From Bordetella ansorpii (lineage in GTDB: Bacteria > Pseudomonadota > Gammaproteobacteria > Burkholderiales > Burkholderiaceae_B): a stretch of 64,000 nucleotides of DNA. Under the pieces are notes generated by a model. It ran no database searches and was not told the origin of the DNA. It saw only the letters and a program-made list of their open reading frames with translations. The position numbers and the translations under genes are program-made. Position 1 is the stretch's first letter. Each line of letters begins with the position of its first letter. This document shows positions 53,217 through 61,564 of the stretch, one piece after another. The stretch lies in the NCBI RefSeq assembly GCF_900078315.1, contig NZ_FKBS01000017.1, forward strand, positions 303,649-367,648. The letters are read 5' to 3'.

Positions 53217-54281
53217 ATGCCCGCCATGACCTCGGCCTCCTGTACGCCCGCGCCCCCCATCTCCGCCTCATCGGGAGGCGGCGCCACGCCCCCCTTGGCT
53301 GAGGGCCAGCCGATCAGCGAAGCCACCGCCGACGCCGCCGCCGAATGGCTGACCGTGATGATGTCCGGCGAAGCCACGGAAGACGAACACGAGCGCTGGC
53401 GGCAATGGCGCGCCGCCGATGCCGAGCATGAGCGCGCCTGGCGGCACATCGAGGCCGTCATGGCCGGCCGGCTGGGCGCGCTGCAGCGCCACGCCGCCTA
53501 CCAGACCCTGTCGCCCTATGCCGGCCCCGCCGCCCGCGGCCGCCGCCAGGCGTTGCGCCTGCTGTTGTGGGGCTGCGCCGCCGGCGGCACGGCGATGCTG
53601 GCCTCGCGGACACAGACCTGGCAGCGCATCGCGGCCGACTACCGCACCGGCACCGGCGAGCAGCGCACGCTCGCGCTGGCCGACGGCACCCGGATCCTGC
53701 TGAACACCGGCAGCGCCATCGACGTCCGCTTCGACGGCCAGACGCGCCTGGTCAGGCTGATCCGCGGCGAGGCGCTGATCACCACCGGGCATTTGCGGCT
53801 GGATGGCGAGCCCGATCCCCGCCCCTTCATCGTGCAGACCGGCGAAGGCCGCGTGCGCGCGCTGGGCACCCGCTTCACCGTGCGCCAGGACGACGGGCGC
53901 ACCGCGGTGGCGGTGATCGAAAGCGCCGTCGAGGTCACCCCCGGCGCCGCCCAGGGCCAGACCCGGCGCCTGCATGCGGGCGAGCGCGCGACCTTCACGC
54001 GCCACGCCGTCGACACGCCCCAGGCCGTGGCCGAACGCGACCTCGCCTGGACCCGCCGCCAGATCGTGGCCGAGGACGTCCGGCTGGCCGACTTCCTGGC
54101 GGAACTGGGCCGCTACCGGCCCGGCCTGCTGCGCTGCGATCCCGCCGTGGCGGACCTGCGCCTGTCGGGCGTCTTCCCCCTGGAAGACACCGACCGCGTG
54201 CTGGCGATGCTGCCCAAGGTACTGCCGGTGCAGGTCCGGCAACGCACCCGCTACTGGGTGACGATCGAAGGCCGTGCCTGA
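53217..54281 (+). CDS. fecR: FecR-family anti-sigma/sigma regulator
   Basis: 354 residues. Cytoplasmic DUF4880-type N-terminus with DAAAEWLTVMMSGEATEDEH and RWRQWRAADAEHERAWR (about 40-85), one membrane helix LLLWGCAAGGTAMLA (about 115-130), then the periplasmic FecR domain (YRTGTGEQRTLALADGTRIL, LNTGSAIDVRF, RVRALGTRFTVRQDDG, GERATF) and a C-terminal STN-like part that contacts the receptor. 4 bp after fecI. The first about 35 residues are low-complexity and may not be translated if the second ATG at 53226 is used. Confidence 0.92.
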   Translation: MPAMTSASCTPAPPISASSGGGATPPLAEGQPISEATADAAAEWLTVMMSGEATEDEHERWRQWRAADAEHERAWRHIEAVMAGRLGALQRHAAYQTLSPYAGPAARGRRQALRLLLWGCAAGGTAMLASRTQTWQRIAADYRTGTGEQRTLALADGTRILLNTGSAIDVRFDGQTRLVRLIRGEALITTGHLRLDGEPDPRPFIVQTGEGRVRALGTRFTVRQDDGRTAVAVIESAVEVTPGAAQGQTRRLHAGERATFTRHAVDTPQAVAERDLAWTRRQIVAEDVRLADFLAELGRYRPGLLRCDPAVADLRLSGVFPLEDTDRVLAMLPKVLPVQVRQRTRYWVTIEGRA

Positions 54282-54314
54282 CAGGCCGCACCTGACCCTG
54301 CCCCGCGCCGTTAC

Positions 54315-54345
54315 AAAGAAATCGAAGAAATTCGCATTTCCGTCT
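54315..54345 (+). promoter_or_regulatory. Possible FecI-type promoter of the receptor gene
   Basis: AAAGAAAT (54315-54322) and CGTCT (54341-54345), separated by 18 bp. They resemble the A-rich -35 and CGTC-type -10 elements used by iron-starvation ECF sigma factors. Located 72 bp before the receptor start, in the 136-bp gap after fecR. Confidence 0.35.
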
Positions 54346-54417
54346 GCCCGATCCGCTCGCTCGCGGCACATATCCCATGAGGACTTCATTTCCAACCGCC
54401 AAATTTGTGGGGAACCC

Positions 54418-56868
54418 ATGCGGATCGTCGGGCGCCGTGGTGCGCGCATCAACCAACTACACAAGCCCGGCACGCCGGTGACCTCCCGCCTGCGCCCCAT
54501 CGCGCTGGTCTTGGCCACGAGCGGCCTGACGCTAGCCGCAGCCACGCTGCCCGCGACCGCGCGGGCGCAGGCGCAGGTCCGTTCGGAAACCCGCGATTTC
54601 AGCATTCCCGGCGGCCCCCTGGCCCCCGCCCTGCGCAACCTGGCCAGCTCGGCCAACGTACTGCTGACCTTCACGGAAAGCCAGACCAGCGGCAAGACCA
54701 CGCGCGGCATCAGCGGCCGCTATACGCCGCGCGCGGCGCTGGCGGCGCTGTTGTCCGGCACGGACCTCGAGGCCGTGCAGCAGGACAACGGCGGCTACCT
54801 GCTGCGTCCCGCGCCCGCCGGCGGCAATACGCTGCCCACGGTGCGGGTGCAGGGCGACGCCGCGAATGACGCGACGACGGAAGGCAGCGGCTCGTACGCC
54901 GCCACCACCGCCACCGTCGGCAAGGTGCCGGTGGCGATCAAGGAGATTCCCGCCTCGGTCTCGGTGCTGACGCGCCAGCAGCTGGACGACATGAACGTGT
55001 CCACCATCCAGCAGGGCCTGCGCTACGTCACGGGCGTGGGCTCGACGGACTATGGCGACGGCACGGCCTATTACCGCGCGCGCGGCAACCAGATGGGCGT
55101 CGAATTCGACGGCGTGTCCATCATGAACGGCCTGCAATACCAGCAGCAGTTCGACATGGCCATGTACGACCGCGTGGAAGTGCTGCGCGGCCCGGCCGGC
55201 GTGACCGACGACGCGCTGGGCCAGCCCGGCGGCACGGTCAACCTGGTGCGCAAGCGTCCGATGGACGAGTTCCACATGTCGGGCGAGACGCAGGCCGGCA
55301 CCTTCGGCAGCATCCGCCAGATGTTCGACGTGACGGGCCCCCTGAACAAGGAAGGCACGCTGCGCGGCCGCACGGTGATCGCGGGCAACAACTCGCTGCA
55401 GTCGGTGGACGGCACGCGCAACAAGAACCTGATGATCTATGGCGCGCTGGATTACGACTTCTCGCCGCGCACCACCCTGTCGCTGTCGGCGGGGCACCAG
55501 GTCAATTCGCAGCACGGCGTGGACTACGGCGCGGCGGGCACGTTCAATTCCACCCTGACCGCGCTGGTCGGCCGCGTGCCGGGTTCGTACTCGGATAACT
55601 ACAGCCCGGACTGGAACTGGTCCAACGTCAAGACCACCGAAGCCAATGCCGACCTGACGCACCGTTTCGACAACGGCTGGACCTGGGGCACGACGGCGTT
55701 CTACCGCCACGGCGAACTGCGTTCCAAGTATGCCTACTCCGGCCCCGGCGCCACCCAACAGGGCCTGGCGCGCTTCGGCGACCAGGCCCAGTACGGCGAG
55801 TTCAACTGGCTGGGCCTCGATACCCATGCGTCCGGTCCCATCCAGGCGCTCGGCCTGACGCACATCCTGACGGTGGGCGCCAACTACTCGCAGGTCAACA
55901 GCACCGACAAGCGCGGCTACCAGGTCGTGGCCGGCCCCTATCCGGGCGGCCTGTTCAGCCTGTACAGCCCCAACGACGTGCCCAATGTCGACGTGCCGTT
56001 CACCTTCGGCAGCAAGGGCCGCATGGAGCAGTACAGCGTCTACGGCCAGGCGCGCGTGAAGCTGGCCGAGCCGCTGACGCTGGTGCTGGGCGCGCGGGAG
56101 GCCTTCCTGCAGCAGCGCTCCAAGACCATCATCCCCACGCCGCAGGACTGGGAGACCACCGCGCGCGTCAACCACCGCTTCCTGCCCTCTGCCGGCATCG
56201 TGTGGGATATCACCTCCGCGACCACGGCCTACGCCAACTTCTCGCGCTTCATGACGGCGCAGACCAGCACCACCTACACCGGCGCCATGCTGCCGCCGCG
56301 CACGGGCGAACAGTACGAAGTGGGCGTGAAGAATTCGTTCTTCGACGACCGCCTGAACACCACGCTGGCGCTGTTCCGCATCAATGACGAGAACCGCGCG
56401 GTCAGCGATCCGGATCAGCCTACCGGCAGCATTCCGGGCGGCCGCGCGCGCAACCAGGGCGTGGAACTGGAGGTGACGGGCCAGCCGACGCCGAACTGGA
56501 ACGTGACGGCGGGCTATACTTACCTGAACGTCAAGTACGACAACGACGAACCCGACCTGACCGACGGCACCGATCCGAAGCACCTGTTCAAGCTCTGGAC
56601 CCATTACAAGTTCACGGACGGCGCGCTGGACGGCTTCAGCGTGGGCGGCGGCATGCTGACGCAAAGCGCGATCACGCGCGGCATCTCGCAAGGCGGCTAT
56701 GCCATCTACAACGCGCAGGTCGGCTACCGCTTCAACCCGAACGTGGAGGTGGCCTTGCAGTTGAACAACATCTTCGACCGCGACTACTACATCCGTCCGC
56801 CCAGCCGCTTCTACAGCGTGTTCGGCGATGGCCGCAACGCCATGCTGACGCTGCGGTACCGCATGTGA
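54418..56868 (+). CDS. TonB-dependent siderophore receptor with STN signalling domain (FpvA/FoxA type)
   Basis: 816 residues from the ATG at 54418 (Shine-Dalgarno GGGGA); an earlier in-frame ATG at 54274 overlaps fecR and adds a non-signal leader. Signal peptide to about residue 50, STN domain (RDFSIPGGPLAPALRNLASS to about residue 128), a linker with TLPTVRVQG, plug with IPASVSVLTRQQLDDMNVST and RVEVLRGPAGVTDDALGQPG, and a 22-strand barrel ending in the aromatic-type C-terminus TLRYRM. The STN domain marks a transducer-type receptor coupled to the upstream FecI/FecR. The fit is to hydroxamate/mixed siderophore receptors; ligand unknown. Confidence 0.93.
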   Translation: MRIVGRRGARINQLHKPGTPVTSRLRPIALVLATSGLTLAAATLPATARAQAQVRSETRDFSIPGGPLAPALRNLASSANVLLTFTESQTSGKTTRGISGRYTPRAALAALLSGTDLEAVQQDNGGYLLRPAPAGGNTLPTVRVQGDAANDATTEGSGSYAATTATVGKVPVAIKEIPASVSVLTRQQLDDMNVSTIQQGLRYVTGVGSTDYGDGTAYYRARGNQMGVEFDGVSIMNGLQYQQQFDMAMYDRVEVLRGPAGVTDDALGQPGGTVNLVRKRPMDEFHMSGETQAGTFGSIRQMFDVTGPLNKEGTLRGRTVIAGNNSLQSVDGTRNKNLMIYGALDYDFSPRTTLSLSAGHQVNSQHGVDYGAAGTFNSTLTALVGRVPGSYSDNYSPDWNWSNVKTTEANADLTHRFDNGWTWGTTAFYRHGELRSKYAYSGPGATQQGLARFGDQAQYGEFNWLGLDTHASGPIQALGLTHILTVGANYSQVNSTDKRGYQVVAGPYPGGLFSLYSPNDVPNVDVPFTFGSKGRMEQYSVYGQARVKLAEPLTLVLGAREAFLQQRSKTIIPTPQDWETTARVNHRFLPSAGIVWDITSATTAYANFSRFMTAQTSTTYTGAMLPPRTGEQYEVGVKNSFFDDRLNTTLALFRINDENRAVSDPDQPTGSIPGGRARNQGVELEVTGQPTPNWNVTAGYTYLNVKYDNDEPDLTDGTDPKHLFKLWTHYKFTDGALDGFSVGGGMLTQSAITRGISQGGYAIYNAQVGYRFNPNVEVALQLNNIFDRDYYIRPPSRFYSVFGDGRNAMLTLRYRM

Positions 56869-56916
56869 GGACGGCATGAAGCCGCCGGCCCGCGCGGGGC
56901 TGGCGGCAAAGGCGCG

Positions 56917-57492
56917 CTAGAACGTCTGGTCGCGCAGCAATTTGGCCAGTTCCGGCGCCGTCATCAACGACACGTTCTGCGCCTTCGCATACTGGACGGC
57001 GGTGTCGGACACCTCGCCCAGCGCGATGAAGATGGCTTCTCGGGCGCCGCGCTTCTCGCGCACGGCCTGCAACTCGCGCAGGGGCTCGACACCGATGCGC
57101 GCGGCCTTCCAGCGCCTGGCGCTGACGATGGCCTCGTGGCCATCCTTGGTCAGCGCGAAATCGGCGGCCGGCAGTTGCAGGCGCCTGACCTCGCAGCCGT
57201 CGCGCCTGAAGCCCGCTTCGGCCAGGGTGGAGAACGTGGCCCAGGACATGCCGGCCACGGCGTCGGTCACGGCCTGCACGCGCGCGCCCGACGGGTTCTT
57301 CCATTGCCTGCGCAGGGCGATGCCCGCGGTGACCACGAACGGCACGGCCGCGAACATGCCCATCGCCGCGTACTCCAGCGGCAAGGCCACGAAGCCCAGC
57401 ACGCTCAGCAGCAGCGCCACGCCCGCGCTCATCCACCACGGCGAACGCGCCAGCACGGCGAAGATGGAGTTCTGGAACCTCGTGCTTTTCAT
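56917..57492 (-). CDS. Membrane-anchored Mrr-like restriction-endonuclease-fold protein, catalytic motif altered
   Basis: 191 residues. Two membrane helices near the N-terminus (about 19-38 and 41-60), then a PD-(D/E)xK-type Mrr domain: ADFALTKDGHEAIVSARRWK followed by ARIGVEPLRELQAVREKRGA and LGEVSDTAVQYAKAQNVSLM. The Asp111 position is kept, but the usual Q-x-K reads S-A-R (124-126), which argues against nuclease activity. Proteins of this shape are common single genes in betaproteobacteria. It is convergent with the receptor gene and upstream of the S4 gene by reading direction. Confidence 0.8.
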   Translation of the reverse strand: MKSTRFQNSIFAVLARSPWWMSAGVALLLSVLGFVALPLEYAAMGMFAAVPFVVTAGIALRRQWKNPSGARVQAVTDAVAGMSWATFSTLAEAGFRRDGCEVRRLQLPAADFALTKDGHEAIVSARRWKAARIGVEPLRELQAVREKRGAREAIFIALGEVSDTAVQYAKAQNVSLMTAPELAKLLRDQTF

Positions 57493-57535
57493 GGCGGCTC
57501 GCGGCGTTGCGCAGTGGGGGCTGGGAAATGGGGGG

Positions 57536-57781
57536 TCAGTCTTCGTCGACGGCGGCCGGATGCGCGCGCACCACGATGCGCACGTCGCCGCAGGTGACGA
57601 TCTGGCCGTCGCGGATCTTGGCGGTCTTGCGCGTTTCCAGCACGCCGCCCACGCTGACGTACCCGTCGGCCACCAGCATTTTGCCCGCGCCGCCGCTGTC
57701 GCAGACGCCAGTGGCCTTCAGCAGTTGGTTGACTTCGATGTAGGGGCTGCCTTCGGCGAGCGTGAATTCGATGATGGGCAT
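57536..57781 (-). CDS. S4-domain RNA-binding protein (YbcJ-like)
   Basis: 81 residues from the ATG at 57781 (MPIIEFTLAEGSPYIEVNQL). The S4 fold covers almost the whole chain: YIEVNQLLKATGVCDSGGAG, KMLVADGYVSVGGVLETRKT, AKIRDGQIV. Matches the small stand-alone S4 proteins of the YbcJ group, which bind structured RNA; the target is unknown. Longer frames upstream overlap the ABC ATPase end and are not supported. Confidence 0.9.
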   Translation of the reverse strand: MPIIEFTLAEGSPYIEVNQLLKATGVCDSGGAGKMLVADGYVSVGGVLETRKTAKIRDGQIVTCGDVRIVVRAHPAAVDED

Positions 57782-57860
57782 GCGTGACGCGGTTCCGGAT
57801 GGACCGGTCCCCGAGCGGAACCGGCGCCAGCATGATACTCGACGACTACATGGCCCCTTT

Positions 57861-58619
57861 TCAGCGGTAGTAGGTGCAGATGCGCTGCCCGTCCAGTTCG
57901 TGCACGGCGATGGGCAGCTCGTACAGGTCCTGCAGCACCTCGGGCCGGATGATTTCCTGCGGTGTGCCCTGGCACGCCACCCTGCCCTGGCGCAGCGCCA
58001 CGATGCGGTCGGCATGGCACGAGGCGAAGTTGATGTCGTGCAGCACCAGCACCACGGTCTTGCCCAGTTCGTCGGCGGCGCGGCGCAGGATGCGCATCAT
58101 GGCCACCGCGTGCTTCATGTCCAGGCTGTTCAGCGGCTCGTCCAGCAGCACGTAGCGCGTGTCCTGGCACAGCACCATGGCCACGAAGGCGCGCTGGCGC
58201 TGCCCGCCCGACAGCTCGTCCAGGTAGCGGTCGGCCAGCGGCGTCAGGGCCAGGTAATCGATGGCGCGGTCGATGTGCTCCTTGTCGTCCAGCGTGGGAC
58301 GCCCCCCCGTGTGCGGATAGCGGCCGAATGCCACCAGGTCGCGCACCGTCAGGCGCAATGGCAGGTGATTGTCCTGCCGCAGGATGGACAGGCGCCGCGC
58401 CAGCTCGCGGCTGTCGGCGCGGGCCACGTCCAGGCCGTCCACACGCACCTGTCCGGACGTCGGCGTCAGCAGCCGGCTCATCATGGACAGCAGCGTGGAC
58501 TTGCCCGCCCCGTTGGGGCCGATGATGGCGGTGACGCCGCCGGCGGGCAAGGTCAGGGTGACGTCGTCCACCACCACGGTGTCGGCGTAGCGCTTGCTGA
58601 CTGCTTGGATCTCTATCAT
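57861..58619 (-). CDS. Siderophore ABC transporter ATP-binding protein
   Basis: 252 residues from the ATG at 58619, overlapping the permease stop by 4 bp. Walker A GPNGAGKST (34-42), signature LSGGQRQRAFVAMVL, Walker B YVLLDEPLNSLD, H-loop VLHDINFAS. The pattern (RQDNHLPLRLTVRDLVAFGR, YPHTGGRPT) is that of YclP/VctC/CeuD-type ferric-catecholate importers. Last gene of the minus-strand iron operon. Confidence 0.93.
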   Translation of the reverse strand: MIEIQAVSKRYADTVVVDDVTLTLPAGGVTAIIGPNGAGKSTLLSMMSRLLTPTSGQVRVDGLDVARADSRELARRLSILRQDNHLPLRLTVRDLVAFGRYPHTGGRPTLDDKEHIDRAIDYLALTPLADRYLDELSGGQRQRAFVAMVLCQDTRYVLLDEPLNSLDMKHAVAMMRILRRAADELGKTVVLVLHDINFASCHADRIVALRQGRVACQGTPQEIIRPEVLQDLYELPIAVHELDGQRICTYYR

Positions 58620-59575
58620 CGGCGCCCCCTGCGCAAGACCAGGAAAAGAAACATCAGGCCGCCGGCGAATTCGATGACGACGCTGACGGTGGTATTCAAG
58701 GCCAGCACGCGCTCCAGCAGCGCCTGGCCGCCCACCAGGAACAGCACGCCCAGCAGCACGGCCGCGGGCACGGTGTGGCGATGCCGGTCGCTGCCCATGG
58801 CGTGATACGCCAGGTTGCTGACCAGCAGGCCGAAGAACGTGACGGGGCCGACCAGCGCCGTGGACACGGACACCAGCACCGCGATGCCGGCCAGCGTGGC
58901 CATCAGCGTGCCGCGGTAGTCCACGCCCAGGTTGACGGCAATGTCGCGGCCCATGGCCAGCACGTCGTAGCGCCGCCGCATGCGCCACATCGCCAGCGTG
59001 ACCGCCAGCGCGGCGCCCGCGGCGATGGGCAAGAGGCCCGTGCGCGCGGTGTTGAAGCTGGCGAACATGCGGTCCTGCAGCACCAGGAACTCGTTGGGAT
59101 CGATCAGGCGGATGGCGAAACCCGACAGGCTGCGGAACAACAGGCCGAACACGATGCCCACCAGCATCATCAGGTGCAGGCTGCGCACTTCGCCGGAGAA
59201 CAGCCAGCGGAACAGCAGGCAGGCAAAGCCCGTCATCACGCCCACTTCCAGCAGGAACTTCCAGACCGGATCGTTGGTGGCCGTGGCCGACAGGCCGAAA
59301 CCGAAGACGACCAACGCCTGGATCAGCACGTACAGCGCGTCGAAGCCCATGATGGCGGGCGTCAGGATGCGGTTGTGCGTGATGGTCTGGAACAGTACCG
59401 ACGACACTGCCACACAGTAGGCCACCAGCAGCATCGCCAGCAGCTTGCCGCCACGGAACGGGATGACGAACGACCACTGGCCGTTGGCGCCCAGGGTCAT
59501 GAAGGCCGCGCAGCAGGCCAGGGCCACGATGGCCAGCGCCGCCAGGCGCGCGGCAGGAGACAGGGAACGGAACAT
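58616..59575 (-). CDS. Iron-siderophore ABC permease (FecCD family)
   Basis: 319 residues, about 8-9 helices. FecCD features: SSVLFQTITHNRILTPAIMG, FLVLQDRMFASFNTARTGLL, LAMGRDIAVNLGVDYRG, VGPVTFFGLLVSNLAYHAMG. Resembles the VctG/CeuC/YclO partner. One base separates it from the preceding permease stop. Confidence 0.93.
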   Translation of the reverse strand: MFRSLSPAARLAALAIVALACCAAFMTLGANGQWSFVIPFRGGKLLAMLLVAYCVAVSSVLFQTITHNRILTPAIMGFDALYVLIQALVVFGFGLSATATNDPVWKFLLEVGVMTGFACLLFRWLFSGEVRSLHLMMLVGIVFGLLFRSLSGFAIRLIDPNEFLVLQDRMFASFNTARTGLLPIAAGAALAVTLAMWRMRRRYDVLAMGRDIAVNLGVDYRGTLMATLAGIAVLVSVSTALVGPVTFFGLLVSNLAYHAMGSDRHRHTVPAAVLLGVLFLVGGQALLERVLALNTTVSVVIEFAGGLMFLFLVLRRGRR

Positions 59576-59576
59576 T

Positions 59577-60566
59577 TCAGCCCAGCCTTGCCTTGCGGCT
59601 GCGCAGCAGGCACAGGAACAGCGCGCTGCCGATCACGCCCACCACCGTGCCGATGGGCACTTCATAGGGATACAGGACCAGGCGGCCGATGATGTCGCAG
59701 GCCAGCACGAAGCCCCCGCCCATCACAGCCACCCAGGGAATCGCCCGCCGCAGGTTATCGCCGATCAGCAGGCTGACGGCATTGGGCACGATCAGCCCCA
59801 GGAAGGGAATGCTGCCCGCCGTGACCACCGTCATGGCCGAGATCGCGGACACGATCAGCAGCCCGCCCAGCGTCAGGCGCGCATGGTTCAGCCCCAGGTT
59901 GGACGCGAACGCGCGGCCCATGCCCGCCACGGTGTAGCGGTCGGCCGCGAGCCAGGCCACGGCGGTCAGCGCAAAGCCGATCCACAGCAGTTCGTAGCGG
60001 CCTCGCAGCACGCTGGAGAAGTCGGCGACGGTCCAGGCATGCAGCGATTGCAGCAGGTCGTAGCGGTAGGCCACGAAGGTGGTGCCCGCGCTGATCACGC
60101 CGCCCAGCACCAGGCCGATCAGCGGCACGATGAAAGGCGTGCGCAAGGGCACGCGGCGCAGCAGCGCCAGGAACAGCAGCGTGCCCGCCAGCGCGAAGGC
60201 GGTGGCGACCAGCATCTTGCCGATCAAGGGGATGTCGGGCATCAGCAGCGTCACCACCAGGATGCCCAGCGTGGCGGACTCCAGCGTGCCCGCGGTCGAA
60301 GGTTCGACGAAGCGGTTGCGCACCAGCATCTGGATGATCAGCCCCGCCACCGCCAGCGACATGCCCGCCAGCAGCAGCGCCAGCGTGCGCGGCACGCGGC
60401 TGACCAGCAGCAGTTTCCACGTGCGCGCGGCATCCGGCCCGCCCAGCAGCGCGCCGAACGAGAACTCGCTCGCCCCCAGCCCGATGCTGATCACGCACAG
60501 CACCGCGAGCAGGGCCGACACCAGCGCCAGCCCGCCCCATCCCCGCACCCACGACCGCAACGTCAC
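59577..60566 (-). CDS. Iron-siderophore ABC permease (FecCD family)
   Basis: 329 residues with about 9 helices. LLVSRVPRTLALLLAGMSLA, VAGLIIQMLVRNRFVEPSTA, GRAFASNLGLNHARL, GSIPFLGLIVPNAVSLLIGD and LRRAIPWVAVMGGGFVLACD are typical FecCD motifs. Pairs with the permease at 58616-59575 to form the heterodimeric channel (VctD/CeuB/YclN type). Confidence 0.94.
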   Translation of the reverse strand: MTLRSWVRGWGGLALVSALLAVLCVISIGLGASEFSFGALLGGPDAARTWKLLLVSRVPRTLALLLAGMSLAVAGLIIQMLVRNRFVEPSTAGTLESATLGILVVTLLMPDIPLIGKMLVATAFALAGTLLFLALLRRVPLRTPFIVPLIGLVLGGVISAGTTFVAYRYDLLQSLHAWTVADFSSVLRGRYELLWIGFALTAVAWLAADRYTVAGMGRAFASNLGLNHARLTLGGLLIVSAISAMTVVTAGSIPFLGLIVPNAVSLLIGDNLRRAIPWVAVMGGGFVLACDIIGRLVLYPYEVPIGTVVGVIGSALFLCLLRSRKARLG

Positions 60567-60593
60567 CCGCCCTTCCTCGCCACCGTCACTCGA

Positions 60594-61541
60594 CTACAGA
60601 CCCTTGGCCAGCGCCTGGGTCAGGTCGTCGACATTCTGCTGCATGCCGGTCAGGCCTGCACTGCCCAGCAGATACCAGTTGTAGGCGTTCAGGTACACGA
60701 TGTGTCCCGTGCGCCAGGCCTTGGTGGCGCGCACCAGTTCGTTGTCCAGCAGACGCTGGGCCGACACGCCCTCGCGGCCGATGGCGGCATCGCGGTCGAT
60801 CACGAACAGCCAGTCGGGATCGGTCTGCACCAGGAATTCGAACGACACCGCCTGGCCGTGATTGGACACGTTCAGGCCCGGCGCCGCCGGCTTCACGCCG
60901 AAGGCGTCGTGGATCACGCCGAAGCGCGAGCCGGGGCCGTAGGCGCTCATCTTGCCGCCCGTGGTCAGCAGGATCAGTCCGGTACCCGCGCTACCCGCGC
61001 GGGCCTTGAGCGCCGCGATCGAATCGTCCAGCGCCTGCACCTTCCGGCGCGCCAGGTCCTGCTTGCCGTAGAGGCCGCCCAGCAGCTCGGTGTTGCGCTT
61101 GACGCTGCCCACCAGGTCCTTGGGATCGACGGTCAGGTCGACGGTGGGCGCCAGCTTGGCCAGGTCGTCGTACTTGGGCGCCGAGCGGCCCGCCACGAAG
61201 ATGACCTGCGGCGCGGCGGCGTGGATCACCTCGTAGTTCGGCTCGAACATCGAACCGACCTTCAGGTAGCGCTTGTCCTGGTATTGCGCCAGATGCGGCG
61301 GCAGCTTGACGGCGGCGGGCAGGCCCGTCACCTCGACATCCAGGGCATGCAGGGTGTCCAGCACCGCCAGGTCCATCACCACGGTCTTGGCGGGATTGGC
61401 CGGCACGGCCGTCACCCCGCGGGCATGCTTGACCTGGACCGTGGCCTGCGCGGCGGCCAGCGCCGGCGCCAGCATCAGGGCGGCGCCCATTGCGGCCAGC
61501 GCGGCGGCGAACCCGCGGCGCGTACGTGCCTGCATTGTCAT
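60594..61541 (-). CDS. Siderophore ABC transporter substrate-binding protein (CeuE/YclQ/VctP-like)
   Basis: 315 residues from the ATG at 61541, which has AAGGAG nine bases upstream; an ATG at 61562 is also in frame but lacks a ribosome site. Signal peptide ends near LAAA-QAT. Peripla_BP_2 fold: KTVVMDLAVLDTLHALDVEV, KVGSMFEPNYEVIHAAAPQV, IFVAGRSAPKYDDL, DWLFVIDRDAAIG. Binds a ferric siderophore, probably catecholate by family. Lies between the receptor and the permeases. Confidence 0.92.
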   Translation of the reverse strand: MTMQARTRRGFAAALAAMGAALMLAPALAAAQATVQVKHARGVTAVPANPAKTVVMDLAVLDTLHALDVEVTGLPAAVKLPPHLAQYQDKRYLKVGSMFEPNYEVIHAAAPQVIFVAGRSAPKYDDLAKLAPTVDLTVDPKDLVGSVKRNTELLGGLYGKQDLARRKVQALDDSIAALKARAGSAGTGLILLTTGGKMSAYGPGSRFGVIHDAFGVKPAAPGLNVSNHGQAVSFEFLVQTDPDWLFVIDRDAAIGREGVSAQRLLDNELVRATKAWRTGHIVYLNAYNWYLLGSAGLTGMQQNVDDLTQALAKGL

Positions 61542-61564
61542 CGAATCTGCTCCTTGCTTCATGT

